From: Owenia fusiformis
Taxonomy: Eukaryota > Annelida > Polychaeta > Sabellida > Oweniidae
Reading direction: 5' to 3'
Assembly: GCA_903813345.2 (NCBI GenBank)
Contig: CAIIXF020000001.1
Span: 6,639,098 to 6,703,097 of the forward strand
DNA length: 64,000 nucleotides
The translations under genes and the position numbers were made by a program. A model generated the notes under the pieces. That model was not told where the DNA came from. It was given only the letters and a program-made list of their open reading frames with translations, and ran no database searches. Shown piece after piece: positions 11,996 through 45,000 of this stretch. Within the stretch, counting starts at the first letter, position 1. Each line of letters starts with the position of its first letter.

Positions 11996-14777
11996 AATAA
12001 ATTCATAAATTTTGGAACAAAAGTCTATCAAAAACCACTTTTTGAAATTTAAAAAAAAAGTTTCACATATCACACTTTGATAACATTGGGTAAGACTACA
12101 ATATAAGCCAAAGTGGTTTAAACTTTATATGGGGCCTTTAAGTAGATAATGTCTGGAGCATTGCATCCAGAGAATACTTGTATGTCAACAGGATTATTTA
12201 AAGCATCTTAAATAAAAAATGGTTCAGCCATAAAGATAACAGAAGTGTTTTTGAATTTGAAATAAAGCATCCGCTTTGAGACTGTGTATTGATTATTTAC
12301 TATACTTGGTACTTGGTATGATTTCGGAGAATTTAGAAGCTTTGGCTCTCTAAAATTATTTATTCAACATTCCTAAAATACCTAAGTTTAGAAGACTTAT
12401 GTACTTTATTTATTTGTTACATATGAAAGATCCTAAAATATGATTAAAAATGTCTGCCTTGATCTTGACATAATGTTTAACATTACATTCTGTATATTTG
12501 TTATACTTTAAAATTGAGAATTTTTTATGTTTGATATTTAATTTTGGATTTAATATTACAAGTCTTTGCAAATGAAATATTTTTTTATTTGTTTGTACAT
12601 GTTCTAGAAACTTCCCTGGTCAAATCCTTTCTCAACATTAGGATGTTTGTTTCATTTTCAAATGTCTCACGTCAACTGATGTTTTCAAGCTGATCAGACG
12701 ATTAAAGTAAATAAAGATCTGCGTGATGACGAGTAATAATTAATAATAATTAATAATAATTCAAATAATTGTTATGATTACTATTACCAATATTAAATGA
12801 AAATAATTTTTCAAAGTTTTATGTGACTATTTACATATGATTGTTGAAAACGGCTCAAAAACAAAATAATTGTTTAAATTGTGTTCCATTGTGTTGAAAT
12901 GATGTTTCCCGAAATAATTTCTTTTTCTAAAATATGATTTGAAAATGATTATTGACTATTGAAACTCACCTGACTTGTTGTTAAAGCTTTGTGATTTACC
13001 AACTTGAATCCGAAATTTTTTATCCTAAACTCTTCCCTGAGTTCTTTAGTCATTTTTTTAAATGTTGCCAAAATTATTTTATCTTGTTTCAATTGTATTG
13101 TTTTTTATGTTTATTTGTATGAGTTTCTTGTTTAATGTTCCCAAGTTTTCCTTGTTACATAACTTAAACTGTGCTAGCATATATTTAAGGGTTTTATATC
13201 CTTAATGTTTTATCCAAATAGTCCAAGTGTGTCTCAGCCAATCAGCTTTGATAATTTGGTATTTAATATCCTTGCACTTGTTCAGTGCACAGCAGTGTTG
13301 TAACAGTTTTGTAAGGTAATTTATAGTGTTTGGTTCAGATAATGTTAATAAAAATGAAGATTGTTATTCTTCCCTGGTTTGGTTAGCTAATTTAAGAGTG
13401 TTTGCTCCAGCTTTAATAAAAAATTGATCTAAAAGTTATTATTCCATGGCTCGGTCAGCTAATTTGAAAGTGTTTGCTTCAGATTGAATTAGAAAACTAG
13501 AAAGTTGTTAAGAATGAATTTAATTGGCTCTGGGCATAAACCATGGAACCTGGCCAATCTGAGAGGAAAAAACATGGAAAATTTGTCAAAGATTTTTAAA
13601 TAAAAAATCAGTTTTTCTACAAAAAAGGTAATAAATCGAGGTCTTGGACAAATCACCCAAAGAGTGGATTTTGTAGTTAATTTACCAATATTTCAGGAAA
13701 TTTGCTCCCTTTTTATAAGTCTGAGAAGAAGTATACATGGAAACTTTCAATCTTGAGAGGAAATTGACATGGAAAAAATGCTCAAAAGGGGGGTATTTGG
13801 CGCGGCACATAGGTATTAAGAGGTATATTTGAGTGAAACCCCCAGGGTATGAAAACAGGAATTTTCATTAATTTGTGAGATCTCTCTGAAATATTGCATT
13901 CTTATACTCAAATGAAAGGTAATTTAGAGTAGATTGCAAATATTGCATTGTTATTTTTCTGATTCGAGACTCAGTAGTAATTTCCATTGTTTTGATTTGT
14001 CCAGGAGTAACCTGTTTAAAACTTTCCATTATCCCCTATGTACATTTTTATTCAAATTGTTAATGTTCCGTTTAAACTCACTAGGTTGGTGAGTGATAAT
14101 TTTAATTTTAACAAAATACTCAATCTGCTAATGAATTGTAGCAAATGTGACTCAGACATTAATCAGGGTGATATTATAATTTATACCCAAGAATATGGAT
14201 TCCAGCACTAAATCACTGATTTATCTCTTTCAGTGTCATATTGTCCTAACTCCATAAAAAATTCAATGATTCAATTTAACTTTGTTCTACGTATCACTTT
14301 AACCAATCAAATTGTTTGAATTACACCATTTGACTAAGAATTATTATATTACAATTTTAAACTGAGATTTGAATTTATTTTTGAAAAAAAACGAATGGAG
14401 AAATTTGTGTCCATTGAAAATACATAGCAAAATGGACATAGCTCAGCTTTAATCTAAATCAATGTTGCAAAAAACTTGGAATTAAATTGTCCTATCTCAA
14501 AACAATGTAAAAATTTCACAAATGACAGATATTGAAGTTACAGATGCCTAAACTTTCAAAAATTGATTTCTTACTTTCACAAAAATGTGAATTGGGACAT
14601 TTTTATTCTCATAGGGCGAATTGTTGGTGCAGATTTTGTGTTTCTGAACACAACATATTTCTCAATATTTAAGTTGCATCTAAATAATGCAAAATGTTAA
14701 AAAAGATACTTGACTGGTCCTGACATCTTTTATGCACATACTTAACCACGAAACTGATGTGTTATAATATTTTGTAG
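11996..14777. other. Gene-free sequence upstream of the first visible MARS1 exon
   Basis: AT-rich, with a small (TTAATAATAA)n run near 12738. The missing N-terminal exons of MARS1 should lie in or upstream of this stretch, but none could be recognised. One minus-strand candidate exon (13053-12970) is discussed among the rejected items. Confidence 0.4.
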
Positions 14778-33451
<18,674 letters not shown>

Positions 33452-33603
33452 TATAGACTATGTACTAAAATAATATTGGGATTGGGAACAAATATTATTT
33501 TAACACACACACATCAATACAGGATTTGTTAATTTTATGCAACAGTGCTACATGTCCAATTGCGTTGAGACTTTTTATATGATATGATATGTGAACATAT
33601 GTA

Positions 33604-33750
33604 CAGTAAAACCTGTCTATATTGAAAACCTTTAGAGGCACAGAAAGTGTTCACTAGACACAGTCTTTATAGTCTATAAAGTCACTGGAGTTTGAAATGG
33701 TGTTCACCTGGGACAGGTATTCACTAGAAACAGGTGATCGTCACTGTGGA
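33604..33750. repeat. pogo-like element fragment downstream of MARS1
   Basis: TACAGTAAAACCTGTCTATATTG followed by repeated GTTCACTAGA.ACAG phrases resembles the end of the 25517-26753 element. The other end is lost or highly diverged. Confidence 0.4.
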
Positions 33751-33965
33751 AAGTTTACTATGTTAGTCAGAAGCATATAAAAAACTTCAAGTATTCTCAA
33801 AATAAGAATTGAATTGTACTATTCATATTTCATCAAATTATTTCTATTCCAAAATAGGATGTAGTAAAACTGTTTTCGGTGTTATGTTTTATTTTACATA
33901 TTTATCATATCAATGCACAATAATTTTTTCATTTGGGATGTAAAAGAAGGAGTTTTATCAATATT

Positions 33966-33986
33966 AATAAATAAAATAAAATAAAT
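33966..33986 (+). terminator. Candidate MARS1 polyadenylation signals
   Basis: Overlapping AATAAA hexamers about 515 bp after the MARS1 stop codon. No nearer AATAAA was noticed. This is position-based inference only. Confidence 0.4.
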
Positions 33987-35705
33987 ATTGCAGATCAATT
34001 GTTTGTTATACCACTGAGTGCAGACATATTGTTACAGTTTCCACTTTTAAGTGGTGGCATTTGACGTTTGTGAAGTTAGTTTAAGGTAAATAGAGTATAT
34101 ACACAACAAACTGTATATCGTGTGAAAATTCCATGAACAAATAACAAAAAATATCTTACATGGCTATGCAATTGCAAGCAGGACCATTTTTAACATTTTA
34201 TGAATCTATTTTTTACTCTGTGACAAACTGTCATAAATCGTGATCAAGAGATCTATTTAACACAAAGATAACTAAAAATTTGAAAAGAATCAATCAAACA
34301 CTGCTAATATTTATATTTAACAGTCGTGACCAGTCTATTTTATACAGCGGGGCAGAAAGAAGTTGTTCTGGATCCTGCAATTCTGCATTCAACGGATGTT
34401 TTCATAAAACTTTGAGTTATTTTAAAAAACTTACCCCAATATATAAATGAAGGCTAAATTATTTTTTCAATGTTTATACAAGTATCCACTCTTATCTTTA
34501 ATGAATAATTCGAGGATCCAGTTTCAATTTACTTGTAAATATTTAGAAATTAATATTTGGCCACATTTGAATATGTTTTTTTTATGAAAAAATAGTTTAC
34601 TTAAGTATCTGAATATAACCAAATGCTTAATCCAATAAAGGACCTTTCCCCCATTTGAATAGTGTTTGTTTAACATCTTTTTTATGTTTTTGTCAATGTT
34701 AAATTATGTCTTACAAAAGCAACTGTTTCGAATTATGTTAAATATTCATCAAGGCTGCAGATTACAAATGTTTTGAATTCAAGAAATGTTTTCGAATAAG
34801 ATAATGATTTGATAGTTTCATTAATACTGAGGCTAGCTAGATAGACTAGATTTTAATTTTAGATAACTTACATGAATACGTACATACTATCAGTTTATCA
34901 TTTGAGATTTCTATGTTCATAATACCCCAGGCATGCCAGTTGCTTTGTTTAATTTATTATTTCATCAAAAGTAACTATAAGTTTTAGGTCAACATGAAAG
35001 ATAAATAAGATATACAATTACTGAAACAGGCTGACTACACTGCCATCTTTATGAACATTCTTTTTATCAACCAAGAGGGGGAATATCCCAAATTTCTATT
35101 CTGATACTCAGACCAGACCACCTCTGCCATGCAAAGAATGGAGGAAACTGATAGAAGGCTGTGTTCTCTCACAATGATAAATTTCATAAATAAACCTTTA
35201 TGTAAAGATGAACTTGGAGTTGGTTCTTTCCTCCTCTTTTATCAATCATACCCTATGAAAATAACTATAGATCATTAACACCTATCATTGTTTCTATAAA
35301 GCATATAGATGGAATAAAGCTATGCTACTTTTAAAAAAATTCATGTTTGAAATCACAAATTGAAAGTCTATATATAAAACAATATATCTCAATATAAGTT
35401 TTCAAACGTTTCTTTGAGTCTTGGCATTTAACGCTTTAGAAAATTATCGGAGAAATTATCAATCAAAAATTAGATTTCAGTGACAATCTTAAATCAGTGC
35501 AAATACCCGAGAAATGCAATGTTATTTCAAAGTATAAACTCTCCATTCATAAAGGACCTGGATTCAAGAAGGATTGGGAGCCATGATTCACACTAGATCC
35601 CCTGTTGACTGGTGTATACAAATTTGGTAATAATAGTATCCATATGGTGAAGAATAACATTGCTTTGGGGATTGAATATTACCATAATTCATTAATATAA
35701 GTAAT
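33987..35705. other. Gene-free intergenic sequence
   Basis: No exon, repeat or recognisable protein seen between the MARS1 3' end and the minisatellite. Confidence 0.5.
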
Positions 35706-37757
35706 GTCCAAGATCATTAACAATTATAGCACAACCAATGTGCACCGTGAGTGCCACAGCCAATCAGTCCAAGATCGTTAACAATTATAGCACAACCAAT
35801 GTGCAGGGTGAGTGCCACAGCCAATCAGTCCAAGATCGTTAACAGTTATAGCACAACCAATGTGCACCGTGAGTGCCACAGCCAATCAGTCCAAGATCGT
35901 TAACAATTATAGCACAACCAATGTGCACCGTGAGTGCCACAGCCAATCAGTCCAAGATCGTTAACAATTATAGCACAACCAATGTGCACCGTGAGTGCCA
36001 CAGCCAATCAGTCCAAGATCGTTAACAATTATAGCACAACCAATGTGCAGGGTGAGTGCCACAGCCAATCAGTCCAAGATCGTTAACAATTATAGCACAA
36101 CCAATGTGCACCGTGAGTGCCACAGCCAATCAGTCCAAGATCGTTAACAATTATAGCACAACCAATGTGCACCGTGAGTGCCACAGCCAATCAGTCCAAG
36201 ATCGTTAACAATTATAGCACAACCAATGTGCACCGTGAGTGCCACAGCCAATCAGTCCAAGATCGTTAACATTTACAGCACAACCAATGTGCACCGTGAG
36301 TGCCGCGGCCAATCAGTCCAAGATCATTAACAATTTTAGCACAACCAATGTGCACCGTGAGTGCCCGGCCAATCAGTCCAAGATCATTAACAATTATAGC
36401 ACAACTAATGTGCACCGTGAGTGCAACGGCCAATCAGTCAAAGATCATTAACAATTTTAGCACAACCAATGTGCACCGTGAGTGCCGCAACCAATGAGTC
36501 CAAGATCATTAACAATTATAGCACAACCAATGTGCACCGTGAGTGCCACAGCCAATCAGTCCAAGATCATTAACAATTACAGCACAACCAATGTGCACCG
36601 TGAGTCCCGCGGCCAATGAGTCCAAGATCATTAACAATTACAGCACAACCAATGTGCACCGTGAGTGCCGCGGCCAATGAGTCCAAGATCATTAACAATT
36701 ACAGCACAACCAATGTGCACCGTGAGTGCCGCGGCCAATGAGTCCAAGATCATTAACAATTACAGCACAACCAATGTGCACCGTGAGTGCCGCGGCCAAT
36801 GAGTCCAAGATCATTAACAATTACAGCACAACCAATGTGCACCGTGAGTGCCGCGGCCAATGAGTCCAAGATCATTAACAATTACAGCACAACCAATGTG
36901 CACCGTGAGTGCCGCGGCCAATGAGTCCAAGATCATTAACAATTACAGCACAACCAATGTGCACCGTGAGTGCCGCGGCCAATGAGTCCAAGATCATTAA
37001 CAATTACAGCACAACCAATGTGCACCGTGAGTGCCGCGGCCAATGAGTCCAAGATCATTAACAATTACAGCACAACCAATGTGCACCGTGAGTGCCGCGG
37101 CCAATGAGTCCAAGATCATTAACAATTACAGCACAACCAATGTGCACCGTGAGTGCCGCGGCCAATGAGTCCAAGATCATTAACAATTACAGCACAACCA
37201 ATGTGCACCGTGAGTGCCGCGGCCAATGAGTCCAAGATCATTAACAATTACAGCACAACCAATGTGCACCGTGAGTGCCGCGGCCAATGAGTCCAAGATC
37301 ATTAACAATTACAGCACAACCAATGTGCACCGTGAGTGCCGCGGCCAATGAGTCCAAGATCATTAACAATTACAGCACAACCAATGTGCACCGTGAGTGC
37401 CGCGGCCAATGAGTCCAAGATCATTAACAATTACAGCACAACCAATGTGCACCGTGAGTGCCGCGGCCAATGAGTCCAAGATCATTAACAATTACAGCAC
37501 AACCAATGTGCACCGTGAGTGCCGCGGCCAATGAGTCCAAGATCATTAACAATTACAGCACAACCAATGTGCACCGTGAGTGCCGCGGCCAATGAGTCCA
37601 AGATCATTAACAATTACAGCACAACCAATGTGCACCGTGAGTGCCGCGGCCAATGAGTCCAAGATCATTAACAATTACAGCACAACCAATGTGCACCGTG
37701 AGTGCCGCGGCCAATGAGTCCGAGATCATTAACAATTACAGCACAACCAATGTGCAA
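35706..37757 (+). repeat. 61-bp minisatellite, about 34 units, CCAAT-rich
   Basis: A head-to-tail array with a 61-bp period (first GTCCAAGATC at 35706, last equivalent at 37718). Each unit carries ACAACCAATGTGCACCG plus a second CCAAT: AGCCAATCAG in most of the first nine units and GGCCAATGAG in the later ones. Units from about 36600 to 37700 are almost identical, while the left third is more varied (GTTAACAATTATAGC against ATTAACAATTACAGC; CACC against CAGGG after GTG in two units). This implies recent expansion or homogenisation on the right. Short reading frames through it are by-products of the repetition. Confidence 0.97.
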
Positions 37758-38560
37758 GAATGTGTCACAATCAATGATTATAGCTCCCATATTAAACTTA
37801 TCTACCTTTTTGAACACTAAGCTGTCAGCATTAACATTAAAAGGTCATGTAAGGTCACGCCACTGTGTTAATAGCCAGCTGTAACTTGATACCTTTTTAA
37901 ATCTTTTAAATTGCTTCTAGCACAAGATAAATTCGAACATGGATTTGGGCCAAATTGCTTGGCTTGATTGGTGATAACACAACTAAAATGAAGCACAATC
38001 AATGGTACACATGGAATGACCAATATGACAACACAACCAATGTGTAACATAATGTATTACAGTCAATCACAACAAATAATGAATTTAAGCACAGTCAATG
38101 CATCGAAGAGTGTACCATAATCAATGGTACACCCGAAATAATGAATATGATAGCACAACTAACGGGCAGCTAACAATGACTAATGTCTAACATAGTGTAT
38201 CACTGCAATGTAATTTTGTAAAGCATGTGTTAGAATGAAATAATTATTAGTAGTAGCACAACCAAAATAGCACAACCTACCGAAATGTATTGCAATCAAT
38301 TGTACAAGACATTATCAAAACAACAGCACAACCAATGTGCACCCTAATGAATCACAGTCAAGCAATGCAACTTGATTAGTTAAAGCACAACCAATGCTAG
38401 AATGTATCATAATCATTGGTACTCTTGAAATAATAGCACAAAAATTAATATGTACTTTAATGTATCACAGTAAATCTGTCCAACATTTTAATTTGGCATA
38501 TAGCACAACCAAATCTAATCACAACAAATTATGGTACAGATTAAAATTGTAGCACAATGT
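37758..38560 (+). repeat. Decayed flank of the 61-bp minisatellite
   Basis: The phrases AGCACAACCAA, CAATCAATGGTAC and CAATGTG recur irregularly, as expected of old, mutated units at the edge of the array. No gene is seen. Confidence 0.6.
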
Positions 38561-39032
38561 TACCTTCTTCTAAGGCCAGCACAATGTAGCATTGTATTCA
38601 TCACAGCCTATCCGAGGCCAAGTAATAAGATCAAAATGTACGGAGTTGTTGAATAAGACAGCATGTGTATACCGAATGGTCTTTATTCGGTCTTAGATAA
38701 TACAAAAATGTGGAACCTGTGAAGTCTGGGTATATACCCGGGGATATATACAGAGCCATTGCAAGGGAAACCGAGAACACTGAACGAAACTAAATAAAGC
38801 ACCTTGCATGACGTCATGTTTGGGGTTTGCACCTTTTGTTGAAGGAGGTTCCCTCAGAGAATTCCCGAAATGCAGGGAATTTCCCGTGATTTTGACATGA
38901 TTTCTAGCTGAATAATCGCATTGCCGAAGAAGACATTGGTGGCACACGAAGTACCGACTACTACTCCATGAATCTGGAGACGAACAAGTTAAGTGGACGT
39001 GTATTTAGCTTGAATATTGAGGTTATACTGAT
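38561..39032 (+). promoter_or_regulatory. Putative promoter and 5' leader of the Schnurri-like gene
   Basis: Sequence immediately upstream of the first coding exon. It is richer in CpG than its surroundings and contains a perfect CRE palindrome TGACGTCA at 38809-38816. A second TGACGTCA lies in intron 1 at 39481-39488. No TATA box position can be fixed, and the transcription start is unknown. Confidence 0.35.
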
Positions 39033-42000
39033 ATGCCACGTCGGAAAACGGTCAATCCCCAACCATCGCAGGGTAAGTTTTTGTTTATTTTTATCTTGAT
39101 TCATGTGTTAAACAGGACTTGTTTACAATCAGAGTTCATTGCACCAGCTACATATGTACCTCATTTACACTATTACAACTGTTATTTGGATGAATTCTTG
39201 ATAATTTTGGAGAAAACATAACTGTTTTGATGGGGAACCCCTATGCATAATGTTGTTCCTAATTATGGAAGTGAGCTCATTTGACCTACTTTCCCTTCCT
39301 CGGCTAAATTCACATTATACACACGTTTCTGCCCTGGTTAAGCGTTGATATTTCACAAATTGATGCAACAGTATACATACTACAAATTATGATGCATACA
39401 TAATGGTGTACCACACAATTTTAGACTTAAATTAATGCAAAGTATGTATGTTTGACAGAGGGAAAATGGCGAATCCTACATGACGTCACGTAGTTTGAAG
39501 TAATATGTATGGCTTGCCAATCCGGAATATACTTAGGTACATTAGTGTATTCTATGTCAATGTCATTCTCAGAGACAATATTATATGTCGCTGATACAAT
39601 GATATTGATATGTACTTATAAATATTTATTCTACCATTTCAACCAATGATACAATGGTAATATTGATATGTACTTATAATAATATTTATTCTACCATTTC
39701 AACCAATGACCTAAGTTACCAGCCAATCCATACATGTACATGTTATGAGTTTTAATTTTCATACTGCTGTAGGCATAAGAACATTGCAGTCAGATTCATA
39801 ATTTCATTAACAACTTTGAATCTAAAAATAAGCACATTGCAACAGTATATGAAAAAAGAATAATATATACAAGGCCTAACTTGCATTTCAATATTTCTCC
39901 CTCCCTTTTGGTTTAGATTGATTTTATGGTGTTTTGTAATTTTTTATACACTATGTGGTCATTTTGTTATCATATGCTACGACCTCACTTTTGTTTGATA
40001 TAAGTCCTGGAATTGGAAAAGTCATTTTGTATATATTTAAATTTTTTTATTTGTTTGTTTATTTGGATTTTCACTTGAACATCAGTAGTACACTATGAAT
40101 TAATATTATATGCACCATGGTTAAAACTGACTTTAAACACTGTAAGACATAAATCTGAATGTGCTAATTTATATATATTAAAAACAGATTTTGTCTTTTA
40201 GATACTGATAGGACTTTTAATCATGTGATTGCAGATGACATACAAGAAGAAATAATAATAGAAATGGATGACAGTTCAACAAACATGGAAATCTCTGCAT
40301 CTAATGGTAAAAAGTTCATGTTGTGCTTATAATGAATTGTAATCATATGACCAAGGCCACAGGAAAAGAGGTCTTATCTCAGATTTTTTAAAAATCATAA
40401 AGAGACCTTTCAAATGAGCCATGGCTTATGTCTTAACAATTTTTCCTTGCATATGCTATAGACCAAAGAGACAGATTTGAATTTAGCATATTTTCCAAGA
40501 CTGCAGATAGTTTCCTATAGCAATTAATGATACAATATGTCAATAATAGTTATATATATAATCAGTCTGCTCTATGTTAGATTCCTCAAAAAGTCATCAA
40601 CAGAAAGTACATAAATAAAATGATTTATGTATTGTACCTGAGGTCAATGAGTATATTGTAAAATATGTGTTCTGATTGTTAGTTTGATATTAATATATAT
40701 TTAAATATTTGTAATTGCATTTTGAATTTAATTTCGCATACTGTGTCAGGAATATGGAACAGTAACCATTTTTTATGTTATCACCGAGGAAGAAAAATTA
40801 TTATACAATTGTGAGGATTGAGGATAAAAAGGTAAAGACCCAACACACACATGATTGGCCTCTTATAAATATAGGACACTGGGCAGGGAAAGAAATCATA
40901 CGATTCACATTTTTTATATTTTTGTTACAGATGAGACTGAGCCCACAGTGACAAGCCAGGTGTCTTCCAGAGGCAGAAAAGGTAAGGTATTAAACATACA
41001 TGTATATTAAATTACCGTAAGGACAGCGTATACAGAACTACTAGAATGCATTTGGTACTTTTACTTAAATAACTGAATTTCAATTGATACCTAGAATCAC
41101 AACAGAGATTTCAACTTTTGATATTTATACATGATTCATTACCTTAATTTATTAAGCTGAAGAGCTTCACTACAGGAATACAATTTGATTTGAATTAAAG
41201 TATGAACTTTGTTCAAATAGAATTTGAAGCATTAATTTTGCTTTTATCTTTACAGCAAGTGAGATAGCCAAAACAGAGAGCAAGCCACAGAAGAAGAATG
41301 TCATAGAACCAACAGAAAAGAGATTGAGGTTGGAAACTGAATTTGTGAAGGATGAGGAGAGTGTTACAGTAGATGATACTCTAGTGGAGATTGAACAGCC
41401 ACGTGAGAGCGAGACACTTGAAGCTGTTCCATCAAGTAGCAAGACTGCAGATAATAGGAATCTCTCTCTGGAGGCCTTATTCAACATAACAGATGCTGAA
41501 CTAAAGAAAATAGCTGATAACAAGAAGGAAAATGTTAACAAACCAAATGATGGGGTAAAGTTAACCAATGAAACAAATCAGCCAGTAATCGGTAATATGG
41601 GTGTAAAGATTGTCTATCCCCATGGAGTGAGTACTTTCCCGCACCCTGTTAAACTCACCTATGGAGATGGGGTTATTGTAACAGCAGTGCCTGAGAAAGG
41701 AGGTAATATTGTAACTGGTTCTCAAACCCATAATATAATAGCAGTACAGCCAGAAGTCAAGGGAGCTAATGTAGGGAGACCTAGAAAACATCCTCAAAAA
41801 CCAGGGAAGCATATCTGCCCATATTGCTCCCGTGGCTGTGCTAAACCCAGTGTTCTTGAGAAACATGTCCGTGCACATACAGGTGAAAGACCATTCCCGT
41901 GTAAAGCATGTGGGTTCTCTTTTAAAACTAAGAGCAACCTTTACAAACATTGTAAATCAAGAGCACATGCTATAAAGGCTGGTCTTGTGTCCCAGCAACC

Positions 42001-45000
42001 AATAAGCTCAACAGGAGAATATGTTGTTTTACCCATGGTCTCTGATAATCAAGAAACTGACAGTGATGAAGGAGTGAGTGACACAGTTGAGGTACAAAAT
42101 GAAGATGCTGCCACCAGCAAAGATAACCTCATAGATAATAATAAAGTTAATGAAGTAGAACAGGTTCAAGTAGAGGTATCTGAAATGGACAATAAATTGA
42201 CCCAGAACCAAATTATCCTTGAAGAACCTGTAAAAAGTATTCAAGGTGGAAGGATTTATTTAACAGATCAACAATTCTATGATATCTCCTATGTGAATCA
42301 AAATTACACAGACTCCGAAAATGATGTACAAGAAGTAGTTCTACAAGAGGACTTGCCTCAAATGAAAGTACCACCACCTAAGGCCCAGAGTCTACCAACT
42401 GTAGCAAAGCTACTACAAGAGAGAGCAAAGCAGGATGAAATCACTACAGCTAACCCTACTTTACCCCAGAGTGTACCAACTGTAGCAAAGCTACTTCAAG
42501 ATAGAGCAAAGCAGAATGAAATCACGACAGCTAACCCTACTTTATATAATTCAGATAATGGAACACAGAGCCAGAAACATATCAGTAGCAAGGTAGAGAA
42601 TATATCTGACAACAGCATGAAGATAACACTACAGCTTGTCCAGGGTGAAGATGATGCCACTAAAAATAGCTTGCCTCAAGGCAGTGGAGATCAAACCCCA
42701 GTGAATCCCGATGTGATCCGTGATCGTATCTCTACACTGATTTCAAGAAATTCTGCCATTGTTGATATTCCTATGGCTGAAGCTCCTCGTTCAAAACGTT
42801 ATTCACGTCAGAACAGTGATGTTAAAATGATAGAGTTACAGCAGCCAAGTACATCACAGGTCCTCCAGTTACAAAAAACAGGGAACATACAACTTCAACA
42901 AGTTCAACAAGACACCTCTAAATCCCAGGTGCATTTTTTGTCCCAGGCCGAGCCGACAGACCAGCCACCAGGGCTCCAGCTCTCGAATTTATATACGAGG
43001 ACAGTGATACCATCTACGTCATCCAGTCCCCTCCAGAATCAAACTGACCATGCTGTTACAGTCGATTGTGAATCAAAGGAGATCAAGATCCACTTCAAAC
43101 TGCCTAAGCCAGATGAAATTCAGACAGGTGATCAGCAAGAGGATATCTACAGCTTGCATAATCCAGAAGGAAGTGTCATCAAGGATCTGCTTTTGAAGAG
43201 TAGGCCAAGAGTGGTGTCTACTGTACAGAAAACATATGTAGAATCACCTGTTAAGGCAACCTCTACCCCTGCCCAAAATATACCCCCATCAGCCTTGGAT
43301 ACTACTAATGTAGAACACTTGTATGGTCCTTATCTATGTGGTACTTGTAACAATTCTTTCAAAGAGGAAAATCATCTGGAGCTTCATCAGCAATATTACT
43401 GTAATCCAACAGGACTTGATTCCCATGTTGTTGATGCTGGTGGGGATAATGTCCCAACTGTTGAAGAGTTCCCTACCATCACTGCTGGTACATCTCCTGA
43501 GGAGCGAGAGAAAATAACAAAGATGCTCGGTGATACAAGCAGTACAAACAAAGGAAGTCGCAAACGTAGAGAATCAGAACCAGCATCTATAGTAGTGGCC
43601 GCTTCTCCACAGAAGAAACAGAGGAAAAGCAGATTTACTACTATTGCCATGAAGAGTGGAATTGAAAGACAGATGAGTGCACCAACTACTGAACTCCATT
43701 CTGTGCTAGTTAATAAGCCATTCAATGATGATGTTTTAAATGAGGAAATCGTACCAACCACACCAACGACCAGTAACAAGTCATTGAAGATGAAATTAAA
43801 GGGCCATCTATTATTAAAGCGATCCCAGAGCATGGACATGGCTAAAATTGATGAATCTGTTAAAGAAGAAACAACAACCAACCTTGCTGATTCAGTTGCG
43901 AATGAGGTCAGTGTCTATACAACTGACGACAAAGAATTCCAAATTGTTGGTGATTTAGCAGATGACGAATATGTGATCATTGAAGAAAATGATGAAGTCC
44001 CTGATAATGCCAATGATTTACTCACAAGGGCTGGACTGTATGACTCCAGGGCACATGTTAATGTACTTCAACGTTTGATACCAAACATGCAAAGTCTACA
44101 GCTGTGTAAGAAACCCAACAAGGAGTTAGCACCTATTAAGTTAGCTTCTCTGATAAGATCACCAGATATGGCCACAATGGCCCCACTTCTTCAGGTGAAC
44201 CATATAGGAGACCTGCCTTCAGACTCCACACAGCTGTATGTTGTCACAAGAATGACTGAGAAACTTGAAGATGATGCATTTAATGCCCATCTTAGGAAAA
44301 TAGGGCGAGCTGCCATGCACAGATCTTTTTCTATGAATGATGCAGCATATGTACAACCAAATACAAAATCACCTATTGGACCACCCAGAATGATAACACC
44401 AGATGTCCATAGCCCATCAACAAATAAACCATTATCTGGGTTGGATTTGTTAGCTCTTCAACCAGTTAGCAAATTACTGAATGCCCAATCCCCTTCCACG
44501 AAGAACAAAGCTACAGCAATGATGTTAGGGCACTCTCATCCAAGCCTCAAGAATGATACACATGTTTCATTCTGCTGTGTGAAGAAACTCCAACCAATGT
44601 ATGTGCGCCAGGGTGTGTATAGGAAAATTTCAATGTATTCAAATTGGAGGGTGGCTCCCCACAATCTTGACCCAGAGTGGCTGACATCCCGAATGCAGTT
44701 ATCCCTTTATAAGACATCAACATCAAAGTACAACAGCAATTCACTCATTTCCAATCTCTCTGCCAAGAATACATGTGGAACATTGACACATTCAAGTTAT
44801 TGGAACTACTATAACAAGCTTCAACAGATCAAACCATCTGATGGAAAAACAAAGGATAATTATACAATCAAAAAGCTCCCCATAGATATAAAAGTTTCAA
44901 CTGAAGAGAAGGATATATCTCACATAAATGCAGAGGCTACTGCTTTAGAAAGTAGGGTGAAGCTGAGACAGGTCCTGAAGGAGAAACAGCCCAAGCGAGA

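Noticed and set aside
12970-13053. Minus-strand ATG followed by 28 codons (MTKELREEFRIKNFGF..) and a good GTGAGT donor
   Set aside because: It looks exon-like, but no convincing next exon continues it and the peptide is not recognised. A chance open stretch or transposon relic cannot be excluded.
36239-36497. Overlapping reading frames of 65-70 codons in the 61-bp array
   Set aside because: They exist only because the unit is nearly stop-free in one phase. The 61-bp period shifts frame each unit, so they are not genes.
35706-37757. Possible CRISPR-like array
   Set aside because: The units are contiguous 61-bp tandem repeats without unique spacers, in an intron-containing animal genome; it is a minisatellite.
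41170-41568. 132-codon and other reading frames antisense to the Schnurri-like exons (also 43396-43881)
   Set aside because: Shadows of the real coding strand; composition and position give no independent support.
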